A DNA stretch of 64,000 bases from Wuchereria bancrofti (GCA_005281725.1 SSBO01000003.1:9098479-9162478); one strand, 5' to 3'; counted from the first letter of the stretch, positions 1 through 13,399 are shown. Notes: generated from the letters alone by a model not told the origin. Program-made: numbers and translations.

Positions 1-2671
1 ATTTCATATTGTTTATTTAAAATATAAATAAAGTAATTAAAATGAAATGAAAAAAGTAAATAAAAATTATGAACGAAATTCAAAATTTCTTCTATTTTTT
101 CTCTTTTTTTTAATAACAGCTATACTCTGGTGAATTTTAATTTTTTTTTTTGAATTTTTTCTTTTTAAATTAAGAGAGTAATAGCATTAATTGAGCGGTT
201 ATCATTGTTTTTAAAGTAATTTCTTATCAAAATTATTATAACTATGAATTTTTATCACAATGCATACATTTTCAATGTGTATGAAATTTTTACTTTGTTT
301 GTAACAAAAATAATATTATTAGAAATTTAATTTTTTGAACAAATAAAATTAAGTTTAATTATATTAAAACAAATTACGATTAAAATGAATTAAACTGAGC
401 TAAAATTTAATTAAAGATGAAGAAAGATTTAATTTAATTTCTCTAACAACATTTTTGTAATCTATTAAGCTTAAAAATCTATTTAAAAAAAAAAAAAAAA
501 ATTAAGAAAAAACCAAATAAAAAATATTCTCTTCCAATTATGCAACAATTTCAATTAATCAATTCCAATTGATTCATAATTATTGCTCATTAATTGAAGT
601 AATAATACCAAAAGAAAACAAAAAAACTTTCAATCATACAAAAATTTTTGTTAATTAAATTAAATAAAATTTTAATTAGTTCAAAAAATAACAATATTAA
701 TTTTAGCATAGCATAGCATAGCAAAATTTACATTTGATAAAAATTAACAATAACATTTCATCCTTTCATTATACTTTTTTTTCTCCCCTTTTGTTATATT
801 GTGGTCAAAAATTGAAAAATTTTCATTTTACAATTTATAAAATCCTAATCCAAAATGTTTGTCAACAATAACAATGAAGTGAAAGTTGACAATTACTTTT
901 GATTAAGCGGGAGAAGATGTGTTATGCATGATTTTATTACTAGTTCATGATCACACAGTTATTCTCACCTGTTTGCTCGGATAATTATTACCTGTATTCA
1001 ATCATTGTATGTAATAAACACATACACACATACATACATACACACAGACACACACACACATACACAGATCATAACGAATTATTGTCACTTATACAGATAT
1101 GTTACTTCCGCTTTTCATCCTTTTTTTCATCAATTTAAGGTAATAACTTTTTTTTTTTTTTTTTTAAATTAAAAAAAAATGAAACAAATTATACATTTAT
1201 TTTTCTTTTAAATCTTTCTTTCTTTTTTTCAATTAATTTTTTTTTTTATTTTTAATGCATATCGTTATGATTGAACGTTAGCATTTCTACATAAAAAATT
1301 TTAGAAAATTTTAAACAATAACATTAATAGTATTATTAAAAATTAATGCTATCATATTTTAATTTGAAATTAATTAAAAAAATTTTTTTTTTTTAATATG
1401 CTTTTTCAAATTTAGTTAGCTAATTGTTTTTTTTTTCTTTTATTATGTGTATGTATGTTTTTAAACAAAAACTTTTTCCTAGCTATTCATTTAGTAATTT
1501 TTCAAAGAGGAAAAAAAAAACTTTGAGAAATTTTAAAAATTAAAATTTGCTCTATGCGGAAAAAAAAACAGGTTGAAATTGACAAAAAATTTTTGTTTCG
1601 CAAATTTCCAACTGTTTTTTTATTTTTTTGGAAATTTATTGATCGATGAGCTAAAAGAGGAAAAAATCGAAATGCAAAAATGATTTTCTTGTTAATTCAC
1701 ACTTTTTTATTTAAATTTAGTATTAGAACAAACAATTAACAATCTGTGCGGCTTGCTTATTAAATTAGTAAAATGTTGAATGTTTAAAATTATTTCTTAA
1801 AATAATCCATAAAATCTATTTTATTTTACTAAAAGATAAAATCAGGAAATATTTGAAAAATAAATTTTGAAAAAAATTATTGAACTCTGGAGTCGAATGT
1901 TGATAATCATTGGTAAACAAGAAAAATCAATTAGAATGATTTTTTTGAAAAGATAAAATTGTGAGCTTTTAATTGAATATTTGAAATTAATTATTTTAAA
2001 ATTTTAAATTCATAGATAATTGTTAGTAAAATAACAAAAACTAATTAGAATAATTTTTCGTTTTTTTTTTTCTTTTTTTTGCTAAAAGATAAAATTGTAA
2101 ATTTGGAATATATAGAAGAGTTAAAAAGAAAAAAAAAAGATTAAAAATAAAATAGTAGAATAATACTATTGAAGGTCATATTACATGCATTACATCATTT
2201 CAAAATTAAAAAAACTAGAATTTTTACATTTATAAAACATTTATTAAAAAAAAAAAGAATTTTTTTTTTTTTAAATGAATAGTTTTATTAAGTTTCTTTT
2301 AGTCATTTACATACAATCCTTTTTGTTCAACTTTTTTGAAAAATTATTATCATAAACACATAATTTTTATTAAATGATAAAAAAAAAAAATGAAAATACT
2401 AAAAAATGAAAAATATTAAAATTAGCATAGCAAAATATTACAAATTTGCAATTTCACCTGTTTGCTCGAATAATTATTACCTTTATCACATATTATATTT
2501 AAATTTTTTATTATTATATTTAAACTAATACATTTTTTATCAAATCCAAATTTTCTCGTTTAAATATGGCTACTTTTCATTATTTTTATTTTTATTTAAA
2601 TTAGTTTTATTTTTATTTAAATATGACCACTAAATTTTTTTTTTTTTATTTAAATATGGTAGCATTTGCAG
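1..2671. other. AT-rich flank, no supported gene
   Basis: This stretch is AT-rich with many homopolymer runs. It probably holds the missing 5' exon(s) of the cysteine-rich gene that starts to be readable at 2672, but no exon with a convincing signal peptide and phase-compatible donor could be fixed. It contains a CA/TA microsatellite at 1017-1066 and two near-identical 29-base elements at about 965-993 and 2455-2483, described under findings. Confidence 0.6.
1017..1066. repeat. CA/TACA microsatellite
   Basis: A run of CA dinucleotides mixed with TACA units, about 50 bases. The short open frame over it is repeat-driven and is not taken as a gene. Confidence 0.85.
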
Positions 2672-5587
2672 TCTTGCTTATTGTCAAGCAGTAAACAATA
2701 ATAATTTGCCATTATCATTGCTTTCCGGATACGGAATGGACATGTGTCGTTATATGTCTTGTCCATATGGTCAACAATGCTTAAATGGTTTATAATTTTG
2801 ATAATTTTTGAAATTATTTAAAAAAATAAATTAGTTAAGCAAATGAAATAATGAAAAAAAAAATAAAGTATTAATTTAAAACATTTTTTAAATTGAAAAA
2901 GAAAAGTGTGTAGCACAGCTTTTACACTTGTAAAAATCTAAAATGAATATATCAATAATCCTAATTTGAATAACTTGAATTTCATATTGTTATTTGAGAA
3001 ATAATTCCATTGTTATGCTAATATGATAATGTTATTGTATTAGTTATTAATGTTGCTAATACATCAGTTAAAAAGCATTAACATTAATTCACTTATCCTA
3101 AATTATTATTAGACTACCAGTGTATATACAATAATTAAATACTAATTAAAAGTTTAAGGTGTATGTTGGAGCAGTACACCGCTTCTTACTACCACAATTA
3201 CAATTCCAAATAATTTCAATCCATTTCCAATTAATCAGAATAGTTATTCCGGATATATGAATCCATCATTAGTAACAAATCCGTGGTATACAAATGGGTT
3301 AGATTTTACGCCTACTGGAAATAGACGATGTTTGTTTTTTTTTTTTCTTTATTGCAAAACAAACATAAATTAAAATATTAATTAGAACATATAACTTTGG
3401 CATATATATCTAAAACAAAAAATTTACTAATTAAAAATATTATAAAAATTTGAAATTTGAAATTCTTTTTTTATTACCATTAGCATTTAATAATTAATAT
3501 ATTTCGAGAATAATTTATACTTTTTTTTTCAACTTATTAATACCTTAGATAAAAATCATAAGACAAATAAATTATAATTCATACTAATTAAATGTTTGAT
3601 TATTTATCAAATATGAAACAGAATAGAGAAAGAGACAGAAAGAGTTATGAATTATTCAAATAATTTTGATTATTATAAATATTATTATACTTCTACAATA
3701 TTTACTAATTATTATTTGAAAAAAATAAGCAAATAAATAAACAAAATTGAAAGTTATAAATTATTCAAATGGTAGTATTTATTTATTAAATTACAAAATT
3801 ATATTTCTATAAATTCCGGTCCTAAATTTATTAAAATATATGTTGCAGTATGTGCAACTAATGCTAATTGCTATAGCGGTCAAACTTGTCGCTACAATGG
3901 TTGTTTTTATGGGACAATGTCATATAACTTTGGTAATGTCATATTTAACAAATATTAACATTTCAAATTATTTATCCATAAATTCATTAATCATTTTTCA
4001 TTTGCATAGCAATAATTAATTAAATATACTGAATATTTTCAAATTTTATTTATTATTATTATTAGTTTTTATTATTGTTATTATTGTTAGTTTTTATTAT
4101 TTTTATTATTATTATTGTTATTATTATTATTGCTGTTATCACTATTATTATTATCACTATTACTATTATTACTATTATTATGATTATTATTACTATTATT
4201 ATTACTAATATTACTATTGTTGTTATTATTGTTACAGTTTATTTAATATTTAAATTAGTAGTTTAGAATTCTTTACTAAAAAAAAAAAAAAAACCGTAAA
4301 TTTTACTTAAAGTAAGAATTAAAGAATTATTTTAGGGACACAGGCATGCAGTTTAACGGAGCATTGTCCAAGCGGTCAAATATGCGTTAATGGTTTTTGC
4401 TTGCCAAGCAATGTTGCACAAGCCGGAACTCGTAATCAACCAATGCTTATATGTATAAAATATTAAATTATTGTTAAATATTAAAAGTAGAAAAAAATAA
4501 AATTGTATTAAATAAAATTTTTTTTCAAAAAAAAAAAAAGAAAAATAATATTTCAAAAATAAATTTCAAAATTTTAATCTTTAAAACTATTGGTAAAATA
4601 AGCTGAAAAAAAAAATGAAAGAATAATGAAGATAAAATTAAATATTGTATTTTCTTGACAACTAAATTAGTATGAATTTAAAAATAATTTAAACATAATT
4701 TCAATCTTTCTTTTTTTTGTTTTTTTAAATTTTAGCTTGTTCAACTGGAGCAATTTGTCCCATCGGTTATTATTGCGTTAATGGATTTTGTGTTCGAAAT
4801 GCTCTAACATCAACTTTTGGTAAACTTTTAACATTTTCAAATTTCTTCTTTTGCTTTTTAATTAGTAATAGATTTTAACAATAATAATTTAAGTCTGCTT
4901 TTTACTTAGTAATATACAATACTTTAAGGAAGCAATAAGTAAAATTGAAATGATATTAAGATTTCTCGTAATGAAATTAATTTTATAATCAAATAGGAAA
5001 AGATTGGTAATTAAATTGGCGTTATGTATGATTTTATTTCATCTCTTAAAAAAAAAAATCTTTTCTAATATTAATCATTAAAATATTTCCATTCATTTTG
5101 AAATGAATACTTTTTAATGAGTAATATTGTAAAAGTATTTTGTGTTATATATGTATTTTATTATTCATTCACATTTATCTCTTAATTTTATTACTATGAA
5201 TACAATCAATTGAATTATTAGTTTTATTTTACAAAAAAAAAAAAAACAACAAATAATAGGAAAATAATCAATAATAAATAACTTATAATAATAAAAGAAA
5301 ATTTTCGTAACATGAAAATTTTTTGAATTTTGCAAAGTTTTCCTTTTTTTCTCTGTCATTAATTACAACTAATTAATTAATTTTNNNNAAAAAAAAAAGT
5401 AACTATGTAATTTATAAAATTTTACATTTTTAAAATATGCTTAATTAATTGTAATTAAAGTGAAAATTTTTTTTTAACTAAATTGTAATTGAATTTTAAA
5501 TTTATAGGATGTTCACGTAGTATATGTCCAACAGGAATGACATGCTATATGGGACGATGTGCCAGTTCTAGTTACTTTGGAAGATGA
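2672..5587 (+). CDS. secreted-type cysteine-rich repeat protein (5' partial)
   Basis: Six exons join in phase: 2672-2787, 3159-3329, 3849-3932, 4336-4452, 4736-4819 and 5508-5587 (TGA). The reading gives five copies of a four-cysteine module of the form C-x(4-6)-CPxG-xx-C-xxG-x-C, for example [18 protein letters not shown] and [17 protein letters not shown]. The first module runs across exons 1-2; the next four sit one per exon. All internal introns are phase 1, the pattern expected of tandemly duplicated module exons. Exon 2 also codes a Thr/Asn/Pro-rich linker. Such EB-like or disulfide-rich modules are common in secreted nematode proteins, so extracellular location is inferred. No signal peptide or start codon was identified, because the first exon(s) lie upstream and unresolved. 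Closest family assignment is uncertain. The gene converges on the collagen gene, with about 180 bases between stops. Confidence 0.75.
4040..4262. repeat. TTA/ATT trinucleotide-rich tract
   Basis: An imperfect (TTATTA)n tract lies in the intron between exons 3 and 4 of the cysteine-rich gene. A 63-codon open frame over it (Ile/Leu/Val only) is an artefact of the repeat. Confidence 0.85.
5385..5388. other. assembly gap (NNNN)
   Basis: Four undetermined bases lie between a T run and an A run, inside the last intron of the cysteine-rich gene. The gap is probably a collapsed homopolymer and does not touch an exon. Confidence 0.95.
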
Positions 5588-5766
5588 TTTAACAAGTATA
5601 TCAGTATATCAGTTCAAAGGAATATCATTATCAGTCACAAACAGCAAAGAATTTCATATCAATTTCATATTAATGAATAATTAAATTCAATATTTCATTA
5701 ATAAATTACATGTCCAATTGTTATTCATATACATATGTTTTAAAAAAATTAAGCAGTTTTGATGAA

Positions 5767-8202
5767 TTATTTCAAAATCCACAAATATTCTCTATCATTT
5801 TGCTCTGGAACTGAATTTGAATAAGAATTTTCAGCAGCAGTTTGTAAAATTTCCACAGATTGAATATCTAATTTTGTCGATGATATCAATGGTTTTCGTG
5901 TATATGTTTTAGATGAAATAACTGGAATCAATCCTTAAATGAAAAAAAAAAAAAATAAAAAGTTCGAAGTTCAAACAATTTCATTCTGAAAGCAAATTTT
6001 GATGTTAAATAAATATCAAAATTTAAAAGTTGTATTTTGAAGTGATTAAACAATTGCAAACCTGGACAATGTGAACAACTACCAGGAAATCCAGGTTCAC
6101 CTGCTACACCTGGTGGACCTGGTAGTCCAGGATCTCCTGGTGGTCCTCTTTCTCCCACTGAACCTCGTGCACCTTGATTTCCTGCTTGACCTGCTTTTCC
6201 ATCATGTCCTGGAAAATTAACTTTCGATAGAATGTCATAAATTTTAGTAGAATATGGTCAGTTGAGAAAAGATCACTTGAAAAGTTCATAAATATAATGC
6301 TGAAAATAAAATTGGAAGTTTTTTTTTTTTTTTTTTTGTTGTTACCTTTACCACCGGGTGCTCCTCGTGGACCGATACCTCCTGGTGGACCTGTTGGACC
6401 AGGTGGTGCTCCATTCAATACTCTACCACGATCACCTTCTGGTCCTTTTGGTCCAGGAGGTCCTGGTTCTCCACGAAGTCCTGGTGGTCCTCGTGGTCCA
6501 GGTCGATTTGGCTCTCCAGGTTTGCCTGCTTTTCCAATTGGTCCAGGTTTGCCACGTAGTCCTTTTGGTCCCGGGAAACCAGGTGGTCCTGGTGCACCTG
6601 GTGGACACTGAAATTTTGTCTTGCTATAATGAGCTGTAAAATTTATGAAAATAAAAATTAAAAATTACTTCGAAATTTGCTATTGAAATATTCTAATATT
6701 GAATTCTATTAAAATATTCTGATATTGAATTTATTTAATTAAAATATTAGTATTTTATTAATTTGAGTGAATTAAATAGAAGTGTCACATTTTCTGTAGA
6801 ATTAAATTTTAATTGACTTTTTGACAACTATTTGTGCCTGGTGGTGGTGCAGGAAGGTATACACCGTTACGTCCATTAGCACCGTCTTTACCTGGTTCAC
6901 CTTCTTTTCCTACAACATCCAGCAATTACTCAAATACTTAAAGACATTAAATTAAATTTTATCTTCTCAATTTAAATTAATAAAAATTTTTTTTAAAAAA
7001 AATATTTTACTTTCTTTAAAACTTTAATAATATTTTTGTTAACTAACTCAAAATATATTCAAATATAAATTTTCGAAATACCAATATATTATAAAATTTA
7101 ATATTCATTACTAACGATTATTATTATTAAATCATGAAAAAGGTAGAATTACCTGGTATACCATCTTTTCCAGGTGGTCCTCGAGGTCCTGGCAATCCCT
7201 GTGAACAAGTACAACATGCATCTTTTGCAAAATTACTAGTAAATGGCAAATTGAAATTGTTAGAACGAGATTTTCGAATTTTATTTCCAACCAAAGCTAT
7301 TTGCTTCCAAATATCACCTGATTGAGCCTTTAAATGATTTATGAATAAATTAATAATTTTGTATGAGATTTTAATTAAAAGAATAATTTTGGTATAAGAT
7401 TTTAATTTAAAAAAAAAATATGAAATACTAAAATTATCTAATTCGAAGTATTATTTTTATTCATTTCATCCTGAAGTGTTATTTTCTTTTTACTTAAAAG
7501 AAAAAAATGTATAAAGTATTCTACTCATTCGATGAAGTATTTTTAATTTTTATTATAATTTCTTATTATTTTATTAATTTCTCATTCCTATTATTAGTAG
7601 CATAATCAATATTTTATATTCCCTATTATTATTTCATTTCTGCTTTTTTTTTTAAAATCAATTTCTCTTTTAATTAATATGAACTTTTTTTTTAATCACT
7701 TATATCATTACATATCAAATATTCATAGTTTTTCTTTTTTCTTAATTCTCACTAAAACTTTGTAGATAGTAATTTGAGAAAATTTTTGTTAATTTTCAAA
7801 AAGGAAAACTTTTTCCATTTTAAATTTTTGATTACTTAAATTTTGCTTAAATTTCATAGTACATAAAAGAATAATTTATCGTGAAATTTCATGTAAAAAA
7901 AAAAATGATTTTTCAAACTGAATTAAATATATCTTATTCATATCCACTGTTAATTACTAATAAACCGATCATCCTAATTTTTTAATTAATTAATTAAATT
8001 AAAAAAAAGAAAAACGGAACACTACAATTATAAATTTTAATATTACACAGACCTTGCATAATTCAACCTGTGAAAGCAATGTTGATATGACTTGTTGACT
8101 ACGAAAATGCATTAATGGTAATAAAATGACAACACTTAAAATGCAAATTGTTGAACATCCGGTTGCTATTACGGTTGCTTTCCGTGTTGCCAATATACTC
8201 AT
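5767..8202 (-). CDS. nematode cuticle collagen
   Basis: Six exons: 8202-8053, 7327-7153, 6909-6829, 6633-6346, 6208-6062 and 5933-5767. Every join is in phase and the product is 335 residues. The N-terminus has the cuticle-collagen layout: a hydrophobic segment (about residues 11-30, a type II signal anchor), an RKSR furin-like site (about residue 68), then the cysteine cluster CCTC before the first Gly-X-Y block. Gly-X-Y blocks follow, broken by a non-collagenous linker ([10 protein letters not shown] then HYSKTKFQC). The triple helix ends at a CSHC pair. About 55 non-collagenous, Tyr-containing residues follow ([22 protein letters not shown]). Conserved cysteines around the triple helix are expected to form interchain disulfides, and tyrosines can cross-link in cuticle. 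Length is typical for the family. The specific C. elegans orthologue (dpy/col/rol type) cannot be named from memory alone. Long intron 1 (about 725 bases) is AT-rich. Confidence 0.93.
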
Positions 8203-8395
8203 CCGAATGTAATAATTAAATTAAATATTTACACAAATTCAACAATTATAAAATTTAATAAATTTACAAATCGTATTTCTACAACAATAACTAATAAATG
8301 AAATAAAAATTTCATTTTATTGTAATAATTAATGAATGACAAAAGTAGATAAAGTGGCTTTTCTTTTAAAAAAAAAATTCTTGATAGAGTTAAAA

Positions 8396-8615
8396 CTGAA
8401 AATAAGAAATTATTGCAATTAATTGCGATATAATTTAGTAATTATTTTACATTTTTTGGAATTAATATTGGAAATAAGAAATTATTGCAATTAATTGCGA
8501 TATAATTAGTAATTACTTTACATTTTTTGGAATTAATATTGGAAATAAGAAATTATTGCAATTAATTGCGATATAATTTAGTAATTACTTTATATTTTTT
8601 AATTTGATTAATTTC
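8396..8615. repeat. three tandem copies of a ~71-base unit
   Basis: The unit contains GAAATAAGAAATTATTGCAA, then TTAATTGCGATATAAT and a TTTACATTTTTTGGAATTAA segment. Copies begin near 8398, 8470 and 8543 and differ by only a few bases, so the duplication looks recent. Confidence 0.85.
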
Positions 8616-8794
8616 TGGTTGTTATGTAATTAAAATTAAAATTTGCAAAATATTTTTCCATTTTTTGATTTTTTTTAAAATTATTTTAAATTATGTTAAC
8701 ATTGCTACAATTATGCTATATTTATGAACTTATAGAAAGTTGGTATAGTATTTAAAGTTTCATTTTATATTAAACTCAATATTAATTCTAAAAA

Positions 8795-8965
8795 AGTATT
8801 TAACTCTAAAAAGTAAACTGTTTAATTATTTGAAATTTACGATATGATTAAATGAATGAACGAACACCTTTCAAAGTAATTTAACTCTAAAAAGTAAACT
8901 GATTATTTGAAATTTACGATATTATATGATTAAATGAATGAACGAACACCTTTAAAAGTATTTAA
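8795..8965. repeat. two-copy direct repeat, ~80 bases
   Basis: A segment with AACTCTAAAAAGTAAACTG, AAATTTACGATAT and AAATGAATGAACGAACACCT occurs twice. The second copy has a few-base insertion and deletion. Confidence 0.8.
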
Positions 8966-10302
8966 CAGTAACCATTGAATACTATCTTTTTCATTTTTCA
9001 TATTTTTTGAAATATCATAAATTTGAATATTTATTTATTTTTATTTTTTATTTTTTTTTTTTGCAATATATCATCAGCCAGCTAAAAGTTTATTAGAATA
9101 TCAATCAGATAGAATTATATGAATAGTTATATTAAATTATTTACTATTATATTAATTATATTATTCGTAACTTACTTTATATTAATTTAAGTAATTTCAA
9201 AAAAAAAAACTGAAAAAATAAAGTAAAATAAAGAAAAATAAATGGGAACGATTGGAAATGATCAGAAATAATTTCAATTACAATTAGAAATATATAGGAT
9301 AGGAAGAAAACGAAAAATGATGTCAATAACCTTTTATTTGTTCGGTTACAATCACAGTTCTATTTCACATTCATTAGAGTTTTTTTCTTTTTTTTTGACT
9401 AGAAAAAAATTTTATACCTAACAAAATTAATTTCACTAATTTGTAATATTTTTAATGATAATGCATAATTAATTTTTATTAAAATAAAATTCATTTCAAT
9501 CAATGTAATGAATTTTCAATCCAATAAGTATAAAATATTCTTTTTTGAATCATTCCATAATATAATCTTTTTCATAAAAATAAAAATTGACATATTTTTT
9601 AATACTCTAAAATTTTACGCACATTGAAGAAAAATGTAAAATAAACCAAAAAGAAAAAACAAAAATTATAGCTAATATTAATCAGAAATTATTTGAAAAT
9701 GTAATAGCATAGTTAATTATGATACAATTCAAAATGCCAATCTTTGAAAGGCAATTTTAAAAAATTAATTATTCAATTAATTCATTCGTATCTATCATCT
9801 ATTGATTAAATTACTGATAAAATCATTAACAAAATGATTAATTAAACAAATCACTAATTCGAGAATGAATAATAGCATAATATTAATATTTCATGTACGT
9901 TTTTCTCTTCCTTCTGTTCATTTCTTTTTATTTCCATTATTTGTCTTTTTAATTTTATTACTTCTAGATCAAAAATCTTTTTATTTAAAATTTCTCGATT
10001 AAAAAAAAAAATTTTTTTAAATATTTAAACATATCATAAAAATGTTTTTAAAAAAAGAAAATTAGAACAAAATTGATTAGTTTTAATTATGATACATTGG
10101 TAGAACAAGCAAAATTATCCTGTCAAATAATCAATAAATAAATATTTATGTGAAAAATTAAGCAAAAGAAATAATTATTATTAGTTGATAATTAATTTAT
10201 CACATTCGAATAATTGTAATAATTACTAAATAATCTTTATTAATAGCACAATATAATAATAATTAAACAAACACAGCAATTTTCAATTTTTAACTAAAAC
10301 TA

Positions 10303-11842
10303 TTATTTTGTATCAATTTGAAAATATGCACAATTTTTTTGAAGTATATTAGAAATAAGCACCACTGTTGGTAGTTGTTCATCAGATAAATTTTCAAAAC
10401 ATTGAAAATTTCGTTCATACTCATTCGATGTAATAATTTTATCTTTCAGCAATTTTTTCATGACCTAAATTAATTTTTTTTTTCAAAAAAAAAAAAAAAC
10501 TGCAAACTTAAATTTTGATATTTAAAAATTAAAATGGTAAAATTTTAGGACAAATATTGGTGATAATGAATGATAGTGATTATTTACATTTGTGTATTGG
10601 GCAAGAATTAAAGATAAGTGACGATTAAATTGTATTGATGAAAGATAAAAGAATTAAGAATTATTTAAGCAAAAATAATAATAATTAAAAAAAATAATAG
10701 ATAATTACTCATAAAATTTTAACAAATTTTTAATTTACAATAAATATTTTCGTTTTATAATTAATAAATAGTTAAAGTTTAAAAAATTTTACATACTTTT
10801 TTTATTAAATCTCTGCTTATTACTAATTGTCCAACTGCAATAATTAAATGATTTGCAAAATTCTTTGGATTACTATCCATTTGATCACGATTCTCTGCTA
10901 ACCAATCAAATGCTTCCTTGAAAAAAAAAGAAAAAATTCCATAAAATTAAAATTATTTTTTCAAAAGTGTCTTAATTCATAATTTACAATTTAATTTAAC
11001 ATTGATAATTATTTTTTCAATAAGCATCAATGAAAAAATTTTGGAAACTTTTTTCCAGTATTATAAAATAAAATAGTTTTATTTTGCTATCAAAACCATT
11101 AATAATAATTTAAATTAGTAAAACATCAAAATAAGCAGTTTGGACTATTATCAAAATTAAAATAATAATAATAATAATAATAATAATTAATAATAATAAT
11201 AACAATAAAAATAATAATAATTTAAATTAACAAAATATCAAAATATGTCTATTTCAAATTTTTCAAAATAAACTTTTTCTTTATTTATATTATAGATAAT
11301 TTTGATTATTATTATTATAACTATAACATACCCTATTTCGTTGCTGAATATTGATACGTTCCATTATTGAACCAATTCGAAGAATTTCATTAATATTTAT
11401 CTTTGCCTTGCTATTTCTTAATTTAGATTTAACCATTTCACTGATAATTACCTAAAATTATTATGTTCAGAGTTCAAAAAAGAAAAAAAAAAGAAGATAA
11501 AGAACACAAATTTCACTGATAAATTATAAATGTAAAATATGTTTAATCACTTAATACAACCAATTACAACCGTTTCAATATTACCTAAAATTGTCAATGA
11601 ATGAAATACAAATGTTCTTGGATTATTTTAAAGTTACAATCAAATTAATTGTGAGAAAATTAACACAATTTAAAAAATAAAAAATAAATAAAAAACAAAA
11701 ATTACAATAATAGTAATTACATTCGAATATTGCAGAAGGCTTTTTTGCTTCAAAATGCTAATGAATATATCATTTGATAGAAATATCTGTCGGAAATTTT
11801 CTCGGATTATTTGTGATAACTGATTAAGTAACTTTATCACTT
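10303..11842 (-). CDS. unrecognised protein, 5' partial
   Basis: Four exons join in phase: 11842-11721, 11451-11332, 10916-10797 and 10464-10303 (TAA). The visible product is 147 residues and soluble-looking. It begins VIKLLNQLSQIIRENFRQIF, passes through EAFDWLAENRDQMDSN and ends AYFQIDTK. No transmembrane segment or signal peptide is present; the predicted texture is helical and charged. The two middle exons are both exactly 120 bases and the last is 162. The 122-base first visible exon starts with two bases completing a codon and has an in-frame stop upstream of its acceptor, so a further 5' exon exists but was not found in the repeat-rich DNA above 11842. I do not recognise the family. 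The long run of clean splice sites and the codon usage make it very probably real. Confidence 0.65.
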
Positions 11843-13399
11843 CTATATTTTAAAAAAAAAATAAATTTGCCAATTATCTCAAAAAAAAATTGAAAAAAAG
11901 TTCAAAATATAGATAATACTAGAAAGAGTTAATTTGAATAAGAAAAATCAAATTGATATAAACTAAAAATGCACTAAATTATATGAATTTAAAAGTATTA
12001 CTTCTTAGTATATTCTTTAGTATAATATTTATTATATATCTATTATAATATTTATTAATAAGTATTCAATAGATAAAAAATCATCATAATAGTAGATAAA
12101 ATCATCATAATGATAGATAAAAAAATCATCATAATAATAGATAAAAATTATCATAATGATTGATAAGAAAATCACCATAATTATAGATGAGAAAATCATA
12201 TAATAGATAAAATCATCATAATGATTGATAAGAAAATCACCATAATTATAGATGAGAAAATCATATAATAGATAAAATCATCATAATGATTGATAAGAAA
12301 ATCATCATAATAACAGATAAAATGATCATAATAATAGATAAAATCATCATAATGATTGATAAGAAAATCAACATAATAATAGATAAAATCATCATAATGA
12401 TAGATAAGTTAGCTGATAAAAGATTACGACGGAATTTTGCTAAGTAAGCAAAAACTTATTCAAAATTATAAATTATAAAGATTATAAAATTATAAAACTT
12501 AGATTTTTCACTTAAATTATAAAGATATCAATATAAAATAACATACGAATGATAAGTAGCACTACTATCTTCTTTTTTCTTTAGATTTAAAACTTAAATA
12601 GCTTGAATCATATCATACTGATAAAGTATATCATACTTTTATCACATATCTTTCAAAGAGTTCATGTAAAATTGATTTTACATTAATATTTTGAAATATA
12701 CTTTTTTTTAGTTAAATGAGATAAGTTGACAAAAATTTGCTATGAAACTTAAACGAAATATCAGTGTCAACTAATTTGCTTTCAAGTTTTCATTTTCCTC
12801 TCATATTACTTAGCATACATTTTCAAATTACTATTTGATTAATTAGCAAAATAAAATTTGAAAATGAATTATGCAAAATATATATGTGTGATTGATTTTA
12901 CCAACATAGCAATTATTTATTTTAAAATTTAACGATAAGAAAATGTATGTCAAATAGTAAAAGCTAAAAGAATAAATAAAATTTAAAAAAAAACACTATG
13001 ACAAATTGAGAGATGTTAGAGATTGAAAGAAAATAAAAGAATGTGTTAAGGATTCTGCGCAGATAGCATAATAGCTATGGTAATATTTTATTGTAAAAGT
13101 AATGGTAGTAAAAAGTAATTAATAATTAAAAGGTTAAGAAAATTGAAATAATTCTAATCAGTAATTGTAATAATAATTTTAAAAGTACTTATTTAAGTAA
13201 AATTATAAATGTTAAGTTTTTTTTTTTATTGATTTTTAAAATGATTTTCTTACAAAGTTAAATTTACACTTATTATTTGCTCGTACGAATAGTCATGCAT
13301 TATTGTTTCATTTCTTTAATTTGATATTGTTAAGTTTTAAATGTTTGTTTATCGCAGTGATATTTCGCATACGGTATTTGCTACGTTGGTAGCCGTATA
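11843..13399. other. AT-rich stretch with ATCATCATAATGATAG-type repeats
   Basis: No supported exon. An imperfect tandem family built on a GATAAAATCATCATAATGAT core occupies about 12070-12420. The missing first exon of the minus-strand gene ending at 11842 may lie here. Confidence 0.55.
12070..12420. repeat. imperfect short tandem repeat (GATAAAATCATCATAAT type)
   Basis: About fifteen degenerate units of 20-25 bases with the core AATCATCATAAT followed by GATAGATAA or GATTGATAAG. Larger duplicated blocks (for example GATTGATAAGAAAATCACCA) recur within it. Confidence 0.8.

Larger units (their letters stand above)
8203..10302. other. AT-rich intergenic with local tandem repeats
   Basis: This spacer lies upstream of the collagen start and downstream of the minus-strand gene ending at 10303. 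No exon was found. It carries the two tandem duplications listed separately. It should contain the collagen promoter, but no TATA box or other element could be singled out in this composition. Confidence 0.6.

Noticed and set aside
4075..4266. Hydrophobic Ile/Leu/Val open frame
   Set aside because: It is a translation of a TTA-rich microsatellite inside an intron.
6297..6639. Plus-strand and frame-shifted minus-strand open frames over the collagen exons
   Set aside because: These are shadows of the Gly-X-Y coding sequence; the minus-strand frame with splice support is the real one.
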